DNA of 39,792 nucleotides, taken from contig JAEUHS010000103.1 in the NCBI GenBank assembly GCA_016794035.1, positions 1 to 39,792 of the forward strand, read 5' to 3'. Position 1 is the stretch's first letter. Each line of letters begins with the position of its first letter. This DNA is from Planctomycetota bacterium. Lineage in GTDB: Bacteria > Planctomycetota > UBA1135 > UBA2386. Positions 1-6,896 of the stretch are shown here, piece by piece. Position numbers and translations under genes: made by a program. The notes under the pieces were generated by a model that was not told where the DNA came from, ran no database searches, and worked only from the letters and a program-made list of their open reading frames with translations.

Positions 1-213
1 CCGGCAGCGTGGGAAGTACCGGCCGGCGCGGCGGTAGAAGCCCGCCGACGGACGCGTGTGCTGCTCGCAAACCAGGTTGGGACACCGAGGTGGGATGAAT
101 GCCAACGTGCTCTCCTGCCGCGCCCAACGGGGCTTCGGCAGTGCATGGGTGGCGCGATCGGCGCAACGGTGGCAGCAAAACCCGGGAACTGCACCCAAGT
201 CATCAGTTCTTCG
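1..213. other. No gene recognised at the left edge
   Basis: I see no convincing coding region, RNA or repeat here. Frames that are open through this stretch run antisense to the sigma factor gene and carry Arg/Pro/Ala-rich shadow translations. It is the region downstream of the minus-strand kinase-sigma pair and may hold its terminator, but I find no clear hairpin with a T-tract. Confidence 0.5.
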
Positions 214-765
214 TCAGGGGGCCAGTTCGCGGTAGAGCCACGCACGCGCGAACCGCCAGTCCCGTTCGGCAGTCGGCGTCGAGACGCCGAGGTGCTGCGC
301 TGCCTCGTCCATCGTCAGGCCGCCGAAGAAGCGCAACTGCACGAGTTCGGCCGCGCGCGGTTCGGTCGCGGCGAGCTTCGTCAGCGCCGCGTCGAGGTCG
401 ATCGGATCGGTTGCGGCCGGTCCGACGCCGAGGGTGCTGCAGTCCACCGATTCGCGCACCGCGCCCCCGCCGCGCTTCTGCGCGCGGTCGTGCCGCGCGC
501 GGTCGACCAGCAGGCGCCGCATCGCCAGCGCCGCGACGGCGAGGAAGTGCAGCCGCGACTTGTAGCTGGCGCGCGTCTGGTCGACGAGCTTGAGGTAGGC
601 CTCGTGCACGAAGCTGGTCGGGTTCGCACCGCCGCGGTCGCGGCCGAACAGCAGGCCCTCCGCGCGGTGCCGCAGCTCGGTGTAGACGGCGGGCAGCAGC
701 AGGTCGACGGCCTCGCGGCCATCGGCGACGTTGGCGAGCAGGCGCGTGATGTCGTCGGGGGGCAT
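214..765 (-). CDS. ECF-type RNA polymerase sigma factor (Sigma70_ECF / TIGR02999-like)
   Basis: A 183-residue protein that would direct RNA polymerase to a specific promoter set. Region 2 is seen in 'NPTSFVHEAYLKLVDQ' and 'RRLLVDRARHDRAQKRGGG'. Region 4, a helix-turn-helix, is seen in 'LRFFGGLTMDEAAQHLGVS' followed by 'ERDWRFARAWLYREL'. These are hallmarks of the ECF subfamily abundant in Planctomycetota and Acidobacteria, where partner Ser/Thr kinases replace anti-sigma factors. The ATG at 765 is chosen because it lies 2 nt after the stop of the upstream kinase gene, so the two are almost certainly cotranscribed and translationally coupled. No anti-sigma gene is adjacent. I infer that the upstream kinase controls its activity by phosphorylation. 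The family call is strong; the target regulon is unknown. Confidence 0.92.
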   Translation of the reverse strand: MPPDDITRLLANVADGREAVDLLLPAVYTELRHRAEGLLFGRDRGGANPTSFVHEAYLKLVDQTRASYKSRLHFLAVAALAMRRLLVDRARHDRAQKRGGGAVRESVDCSTLGVGPAATDPIDLDAALTKLAATEPRAAELVQLRFFGGLTMDEAAQHLGVSTPTAERDWRFARAWLYRELAP

Positions 766-767
766 GG

Positions 768-3700
768 TCAGCGGGTCGTCAGCGGCGTGGTGGTCCAGAC
801 GTGCACGCCACCCTCGTGCTCGCAGGCGACGAGGCGGTCGCCGTCGAGGGCGGCGGCGCCGCGCCAGAGCGCCTTCGGCGAATGGCTGCCGGCGAGTTCG
901 AGCAGCGTCGCGCCGGTGTCGGCGGCGAGGATCCGCGGCGGGCCGCGCATCGTGCACAGCAGGATGCGCGAGTTGTCGGGCAGCACCGCGACGTGGCAGG
1001 GCGGGTTCGTGAGACCGGTGCACTCGGCGAGCATCGTGCCGTCGACGGAGGTCCAGACCCGCACGCTGCCCTCCGCGCCGCAGGACACCAGCAGCGATTC
1101 GTCGGGGCTGAAGCGCAGTTGTCCCACCAGGTTCTCGTGCGCCTGCCAGGCGTCGAGCGGCGCCAGGGTGCGGCCGTCCCAGACGCGGATCCAGCCGTCC
1201 GGACCGCCGGTCAGCACCCGGCTGCCGTCGCGCGTCGCGGTGAGGCCGGTGATCCGTTGGTGGGGCGTCGTCACACGCTTCACCTCGGCCAGGTCCACGT
1301 CGGAACGCAGCACCAGGTCGCGGCTGGTCCCGCCGACGGCGACGTGGCCCGGATACCACTGCAGCCGCGGGTAGGTCGGACACTCGGCCTCGGCGAAGCG
1401 TTCGCCGGCCGGCAGGTGGAAGCCGCGCACGCGACGGTCGTCCGCCGCCGTCCACAGCCGCGCACCGGTGGCGTCCGCGGTCACGTCGCGGATCCGCGCC
1501 GCGTGGGCCGCGAACGCACCCGTCACCGTCAGGTCGCCGGCGGCGAAGACCCGGACCCCGCCGCGTTCGTCGGCGGCGACCAGCGTCGAGCGATCGCCCG
1601 ACGTGGTCAGCGCGTAGGCATCGCCGGTCGCGCGACCGAGTTCGGCGCAGCCGCCGCGCCTCCTCACGTCGAAGCAGCGGATCTCCCACGGGTCCGCGAC
1701 CAGCAGCCCGTGACCGTCGGGGGCGAAGGCGACCCAGGTGACGAACGCGTCGTGGCCGCGCAGCGGCTCGAGCGTGCGGCCGTCGAACGTCTGGCGCAGC
1801 AGCACCGAGTCCCGGCCCGCCATCGCCAGCAGACCACCGTCGGGGGACACGGCGATCCGACCCAGCTGGTGCCCGGTCTGCTCGTAGAACAGCAGCAGGC
1901 CCGACTGCGTGTCCCACATCTTGGCGAAGCCGTCGTCGGAGGCGGAGAACAGGAAACGGTCGCCGACGTGGAACGCGAGCCCGACGACCGGGGTCGCGTG
2001 CGCCAGCACGTCGGGCAGTCCGACCGTGCTCTGCTGCACCGATTTGTCGATGCGCCGCAGCAGGGCGCCGGTCGCGGCGTCGGTCAGGCAGACGCTCCGA
2101 TCGTGGCCACCGGACGCGAGCACGGTGCCGGCGCGGTTCGCGGTCAGCGCGCTCACGATGCCGCTGTGGTGGCGCTGCTCCCACAGTCGGATGCCGGTGG
2201 TGGCGTCCCAGGCCCGCACGAAGCCCTGGTTGTCGGCGGTGAACAGCCGCGCCCCGTCCGTCGCGACGGCGAGGCAGTGGATCTCGCCCGGCTGACGCAG
2301 GGAGCAGAGTTCGGTGCCGGCGTCGAGGTCGAAGACCTTGCCCGTGCCGTCGAAGGAGGTGGTGGCGAGCCGGCGTGGCGTGCCGGGCAGGAACGCGAGG
2401 TCGCTGACCTGGCGCGAATGCCGCCCGAGCCGACCGCGCTCGGCGCCGGTCGCGGCGTCGAGCAGGCCGACGGTGCCATCGGCCAGCGCCGCGGCGCAGA
2501 GATCGCCCTCGGGCGCGACCCGGATCGCCTGGATCACCCCCCAGACGTTGCTCGCCTCCGGCCACGGCCGCACGGTCCACAGCGCGTCGTCGGCGCGCGC
2601 GGCGAGATGGCGCCATTCCCAGCGCCGCTGCCCGTCGGCGCACGCGGCGAGCGTCTGCTTCAGGTCCTTGGTGCGGAAGCCGCGCAGCGCGTCGGCAGCG
2701 AGCGCGATCTGGCTCTCGTAGAGGCTGCGTTCGCTGCGCGCCCGGGCCTCGACCGCCTGCTGCCACAGCACGGCGAAGCCGATGCCCGAGCCGATCGCCG
2801 CGACCAGCACCGTGCCGAGCGCGGCCAGCACGGCGCGGTGCCGCCGCAGGCGCCGGCGCAGCACGTAGAGCGTGTGGTCGGCGCGCGCCTGGATCGGTTC
2901 GCCGGCGAGGTGACGTTCGATCTCGCGCTGCAGCTCGCCGGCGTCGGCGTAGCGTTCGTCCGGCGCCTTGCGCAGGCAGTGCGACACGATCACCTCGAGG
3001 TCGCCGCGCAGCGACGGATCGACGCTGCCGAGCCGGCGCGGCTCCTGGGCGGCGACGATCGCCGCGATCTCGGTGATCGACTTGCCCTCGAGCGCGAACG
3101 GGAAGCCGCCGGCGAGCAGCTCGTGCAGCATCAGGCCGAGCGCCCACACGTCGGCGCGGGCGTCGACAGCGCGGTGGCCGCCGCGCAACTGCTCGGGGCT
3201 CATGTAGCGCGGCGTGCCGACGAACTGGCCGGTGCGCGTCGCCAGCAGGCTGTCGTCGGTCGCCTCGTCGAGCGCGCGGGCGATGCCGAAGTCGATCACG
3301 CGCGGTCGGCCGTCGGCGGAGACCAGCACGTTGCCGGGTTTGAGGTCGCGGTGCACGACGCCCTGCGCGTGCGCGGCGGCGACGGCCTCGCAGACCTGCG
3401 CGAACAGCCGCAGGCGCTGCGCGCGGTCGAGCCGATGGTCCGCCGCGTGCTCGAGCAGGCCGCGCGCGCCGCGCACCAGCTCCATCGCCAGGAACGGCAT
3501 CGCGTCGCCGGCGACCTCGACCATGCCGGACTCGTAGATGCTGGCGATGCCCGGGTGCTCGAGCCGCGCCAGCAGCGCGGCCTCGCGGTGGAAGCGGGCC
3601 AGCATCGCCGGCACCGCCACGCTGCCGCGCAGGACCTTCAGCGCCACCGAGCGGGAGGGTTCCTTCTGCTCGGCCTCGAACACCATGCCCATGCCGCCGG

Positions 3701-3956
3701 TCCCGAGGTGGCGCACGATCCGGTAGTTGCCGACGGTGCGGCCGAGCAGCGGGTCGCTGGCGGCGGCCGCAGCCGCCAGCGCGGCTTCGTCGAGGAAGCC
3801 GCGGCTGCGGGCGTCGGCCGCGAGCAGTTGGTCGACCGCCGCGCGCAGCGCCTCGTCGCCCGCGCAGGCAGCCGCGAGGAAATCGGCGCGCGCCCCCACC
3901 CCTACCTGCAGTGCCTGTTCGAACAGATCCCGAGCGCTCGGTTTCGGCGAAGACAT
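768..3956 (-). CDS. Membrane Ser/Thr protein kinase with C-terminal WD40 repeats
   Basis: A 1062-residue PASTA-less Hanks-type kinase. Residues 1-70 form the short helical leader common in planctomycete kinases. The kinase domain spans about 78-350, with Gly-rich loop 'LGTGGMGMVF' at 84-93, catalytic Lys107 in 'VALKV', 'HRDLKPGN' at 202-209, 'DFG' at 222-224 and the activation segment 'GTPRYMSPEQ' at 247-256. It therefore looks catalytically intact. A single membrane segment lies at about 376-398. From about 450 to the end there are WD40-type blades ('GHDRSVCLTDAATG', 'PDGWIRVWDGRTL', 'GAEGSVRVW'), likely a beta-propeller for protein binding on the far side of the membrane. The ATG at 3956 starts a typical leader; no strong Shine-Dalgarno is visible. 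The sigma factor gene follows 2 nt downstream, which marks that protein as the likely substrate. Confidence 0.93.
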   Translation of the reverse strand: MSSPKPSARDLFEQALQVGVGARADFLAAACAGDEALRAAVDQLLAADARSRGFLDEAALAAAAAASDPLLGRTVGNYRIVRHLGTGGMGMVFEAEQKEPSRSVALKVLRGSVAVPAMLARFHREAALLARLEHPGIASIYESGMVEVAGDAMPFLAMELVRGARGLLEHAADHRLDRAQRLRLFAQVCEAVAAAHAQGVVHRDLKPGNVLVSADGRPRVIDFGIARALDEATDDSLLATRTGQFVGTPRYMSPEQLRGGHRAVDARADVWALGLMLHELLAGGFPFALEGKSITEIAAIVAAQEPRRLGSVDPSLRGDLEVIVSHCLRKAPDERYADAGELQREIERHLAGEPIQARADHTLYVLRRRLRRHRAVLAALGTVLVAAIGSGIGFAVLWQQAVEARARSERSLYESQIALAADALRGFRTKDLKQTLAACADGQRRWEWRHLAARADDALWTVRPWPEASNVWGVIQAIRVAPEGDLCAAALADGTVGLLDAATGAERGRLGRHSRQVSDLAFLPGTPRRLATTSFDGTGKVFDLDAGTELCSLRQPGEIHCLAVATDGARLFTADNQGFVRAWDATTGIRLWEQRHHSGIVSALTANRAGTVLASGGHDRSVCLTDAATGALLRRIDKSVQQSTVGLPDVLAHATPVVGLAFHVGDRFLFSASDDGFAKMWDTQSGLLLFYEQTGHQLGRIAVSPDGGLLAMAGRDSVLLRQTFDGRTLEPLRGHDAFVTWVAFAPDGHGLLVADPWEIRCFDVRRRGGCAELGRATGDAYALTTSGDRSTLVAADERGGVRVFAAGDLTVTGAFAAHAARIRDVTADATGARLWTAADDRRVRGFHLPAGERFAEAECPTYPRLQWYPGHVAVGGTSRDLVLRSDVDLAEVKRVTTPHQRITGLTATRDGSRVLTGGPDGWIRVWDGRTLAPLDAWQAHENLVGQLRFSPDESLLVSCGAEGSVRVWTSVDGTMLAECTGLTNPPCHVAVLPDNSRILLCTMRGPPRILAADTGATLLELAGSHSPKALWRGAAALDGDRLVACEHEGGVHVWTTTPLTTR

Positions 3957-4172
3957 GGCTGCGCGGTGGGGTGCCTCGGTGGCGACACAGCCTAGCACGT
4001 GGGCAACCACGGTCGCATGGGTTCCAGTGCGGGGCCGGCCGCGCGTCGGGTGCCCGGGTCGATGGGCCGGCAATCCGTGATGGTTCCGCCGGCGGATCGA
4101 CGCGAAGGGATGCGGTGCAGGCCCCCACCCCGCTGGGACGGCCTGGCCAGTCCTTGCCACCCAGGAGTCCCC

Positions 4173-6707
4173 ATGATCCTCTCCGCTCGAACCCATGCTT
4201 GTCTGCTGGGCGCCTTCGCCGCGCTCGCAGTTCCTCGCCTCGCCGTCTCCCAGTGCACGAACTCGTGGCTGCCGACCGGCTACCCCGGCGCCAACGGCGC
4301 CGTGAACGCGGCGGTCCGATGGGATCCCGACGGTGCGGGTCCGGCGCCGGAACTGGTGGTCGTAGGCGGCGCGTTCAACCGCATCGGGGACGTCGACGCC
4401 AACCGGATCGCCGCCTGGGACCCGTCCACGGGCGCTTGGTCGGCGCTCGGCTCGGGTCTCGACAACTCCGTCTACGCCCTCGTCGTGTTGCCCAGCGGTG
4501 CACTCGTCGCCGGTGGCACCTTCCTGAATGCCGGCGGCACGGCTGCCGCGCGCATCGCCAGCTGGAACGGGTCGGCATGGTCTGCCGTTGGCGCGGCCGG
4601 CTTCAACGCACCGGTCTACTCGCTGCTGGTGATGCCGAACGGCGACCTGATCGCCGGCGGCGCCTTCAACAACAGCATCGGCGGATTGCTCGCCAACCGC
4701 ATCGCGCGCTGGGACGGCACGGCCTGGAGCAGGCTCAGCTTCGGTCTCAACTCGGGCGGCTCCGGCGATCTCGTGCGCGCGATGACCCTGCTGCAGAACG
4801 GCGATCTCGTCGTCGGCGGGCAGTTCACGAACGCCGGTAGCTTCCCGGCCAATCGGGTGGCGCGCTGGGACGGCACGACTTGGTGGCCGATGGGCACCGG
4901 CATGAACTCCCAGGTGTACGGCCTCGCGACCCTCAGCAACGGCGAGGTCGTCGCCGGCGGCACCTTCACGACGGCGGACGGCGGCGCCGCCAACCGGCTG
5001 GCGCGGTGGGACGGCGCCGCGTGGTTGCCGGTGGGTGCCGGCGCGAGCAGCTCCGTGACGGCGCTGGCGCTGGCCGCCAACGGCGACCTGGTGGCCGGCG
5101 GCGCATTCACGAGCGTCGACGGCGTCGGTGCGGTACGCATCGCGCGCTGGGACGGCAGCACCTGGTCGCCGTTCGGCGCGGGTGCGGACAGCACCGTCCA
5201 GTGTGTGCTCCCGTTGCCGGGCGGCGCGCTGGTGGCGGGCGGCGTCTTCACGAAGGTCGACGGCGTCGGCTCGGTGTCCGTCGCGCGCTGGGACGGGAGT
5301 GCCTGGTCGGCGATGGGCGGACTCGGCACGAACAGCGCGGTGAACTGCCTGGCGCGCGCTGCCGACGGCAGCGTGCTCGCTGGCGGCAACTTCGCCGTCG
5401 CCGGTGTGACCACCGCCAATCGCATCGCGCGCTGGAATGGTGCGTCGTGGTCCTCCTTGGGTACCAGCTCCTCTCAGAACGTCGTGGCCGTCTCGGCCTT
5501 GGCCAACGGCGACGTGCTGACGAGTGCCCATGTCAGCGCCTTCGACACCGTCATCCGCCGATGGGACGGCAGCGCGTGGACGCAGGTCGGTTTCTCGGTC
5601 GGCTACTACTACACGCTGCTGAGCTTGCCCAGCGGCGACGTGTGGGCCGGTGGCAACGACTTCGGCCAGGGCGTCATCGCGCGCTGGAACGGGACGTCGT
5701 GGACCAACGACTACAACAATGGCACCAACGTGGACGCGCTGGCTCTGATGCCGAACGGCGACGTGATCGCTGGCGGCGATTTCACCGTGATCGGCGGCGT
5801 GGCAGCGAACCGCATCGCGCGTTGGAATGGCAGTGTCTGGTCGCCGCTGGGTGCCGGGATCACTGGTGGGCCGGTCCACACGCTGCTCGTCGCGCAGAAT
5901 GGCGACCTGGTCGTCGGCGGCAACTTCACCATGGCCGGCGGCGCGCCGGCGGTGGGCGTCGCGCGCTGGAACGGCTCCACTTGGTCGCCGCTCGGCGGTG
6001 GCCTGCCGAACGGACCGGTGTTCGCGCTCGCCGAACTGCCGAACGGGGACCTCGTCGCCGGCGGCAGCTTCCACACGGTCTACCACCAGGTCGCGCGCTG
6101 GGACGGCTCGTCCTGGTCGAGCCTCGGCTCCGGCGCGACGTCGAGCGGGCTCACCTCGTCGGTGGCGGCGCTCGCCTTCGCGGGCAACGGCGAACTCGTT
6201 GCCGGCGGACCGTTCACCGCGGTGGATGGTGTGGCCGCTTCGTACTTCGCGCGGTTGACCACGAGTTGCCCTTCGGCGGCGATCGCCTACGGCAGCGGTT
6301 GCACCGGTCCTGGCGGCATGCTGTCCCTCAGCGCCTCGAACCAGCCGTGGAGCGGATCGACCTTCACGGTCGAGGCATCGGGCCTCGGCTCGGCGTCGTT
6401 CGGACTCGTGATGCTGAGTCTGGGGCAGATCCTGCCCGGCGTGTTCCCGATCAACCCGGGCCTCGTCGGTATCGTGCCGGGTCCGGGCACGGGCTGTGAC
6501 CTCTTGATCGCCAGCCTCGACTACAACGAAGGCCTCGTGCCGGTGGCCGGCGTGGCCACCTGGTCGCTGCCGCTGGCACCGGTCCTGGTCGATCCGACGC
6601 TGCCCGGGTTGACCTTCTATCTGCAGGTCGCGGACCTCGACTTCAGCGCAGGTTGGGTGGGCACCCACTCGACGAACGGGCTGACCTGCACCGTGGGCGC
6701 GTTCTAG
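4173..6707 (+). CDS. Secreted repeat protein with 13 'ARWDGSxWSPLG' blades
   Basis: An 844-residue exported protein. The start at 4173 is chosen because AGGAG sits at 4163-4167, 5 nt upstream, and the first 28 residues are a signal peptide ('LLGAFAALAVPRLAVS', predicted cleavage before QC). The open frame extends upstream without a plausible start. Residues about 60-700 hold about 13 full repeats of 40-52 residues, each with 'NGDLVAGGxFT' followed by '(N)RIARWDGSxWSxLGxG', plus a final half unit. This resembles a beta-propeller or delta-60/kelch-like surface architecture. Residues about 705-844 form a separate C-terminal domain starting 'YGSGCTGPGG' and ending 'THSTNGLTCTVGAF', a type that recurs in planctomycete secreted proteins and in the hydrolase at 12818. 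No enzymatic motif is seen. A binding or surface structural role is inferred. Confidence 0.85.
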   Translation: MILSARTHACLLGAFAALAVPRLAVSQCTNSWLPTGYPGANGAVNAAVRWDPDGAGPAPELVVVGGAFNRIGDVDANRIAAWDPSTGAWSALGSGLDNSVYALVVLPSGALVAGGTFLNAGGTAAARIASWNGSAWSAVGAAGFNAPVYSLLVMPNGDLIAGGAFNNSIGGLLANRIARWDGTAWSRLSFGLNSGGSGDLVRAMTLLQNGDLVVGGQFTNAGSFPANRVARWDGTTWWPMGTGMNSQVYGLATLSNGEVVAGGTFTTADGGAANRLARWDGAAWLPVGAGASSSVTALALAANGDLVAGGAFTSVDGVGAVRIARWDGSTWSPFGAGADSTVQCVLPLPGGALVAGGVFTKVDGVGSVSVARWDGSAWSAMGGLGTNSAVNCLARAADGSVLAGGNFAVAGVTTANRIARWNGASWSSLGTSSSQNVVAVSALANGDVLTSAHVSAFDTVIRRWDGSAWTQVGFSVGYYYTLLSLPSGDVWAGGNDFGQGVIARWNGTSWTNDYNNGTNVDALALMPNGDVIAGGDFTVIGGVAANRIARWNGSVWSPLGAGITGGPVHTLLVAQNGDLVVGGNFTMAGGAPAVGVARWNGSTWSPLGGGLPNGPVFALAELPNGDLVAGGSFHTVYHQVARWDGSSWSSLGSGATSSGLTSSVAALAFAGNGELVAGGPFTAVDGVAASYFARLTTSCPSAAIAYGSGCTGPGGMLSLSASNQPWSGSTFTVEASGLGSASFGLVMLSLGQILPGVFPINPGLVGIVPGPGTGCDLLIASLDYNEGLVPVAGVATWSLPLAPVLVDPTLPGLTFYLQVADLDFSAGWVGTHSTNGLTCTVGAF
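4350..6269 (+). repeat. Tandem protein-coding repeats (about 13 units of roughly 120-160 bp)
   Basis: Degenerate tandem repeats inside the secreted repeat protein. Each unit encodes a 'NGDLVAGG' strand, a short variable loop and 'ARWDG/ARWNG..W'. The DNA core 'atcgcgcgctggaacgg'-like recurs in most units (for example near 5137, 5426, 5677, 5813 and 5958). Units differ in synonymous positions and loop length, so this is an old protein repeat rather than a recent DNA expansion. Confidence 0.8.
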
Positions 6708-6896
6708 CGACCGCGGTCTCCAACACCACTCGCGGACGCCGCAGACGCAGCGCCCGCGACCCTGCCGGCCGCGCCGGGCTCGCCACCGGAGCGACCGGCC
6801 TTGCCTCCGCCCCTGCGACGCCGCGGGTGGTCGAGCAGGTCGCACGCGCGACCGACCGGGCCGGCGCGGTACGGCCTCGGCGGCGCGCACCGGCCC

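Noticed and set aside
6838..6853. Inverted repeat GGTCGC-ACGC-GCGACC between two convergent genes
   Set aside because: A 6-bp stem with no T-tract in very GC-rich DNA is not enough to call a terminator.
3957..6890. The kinase frame stays open on the minus strand far upstream, giving a possible 2040-residue product
   Set aside because: The extra 978 residues are Arg/His/Asp-rich repeats antisense to the secreted repeat protein, without signal, domain or ribosome binding site. The kinase leader begins at 3956.
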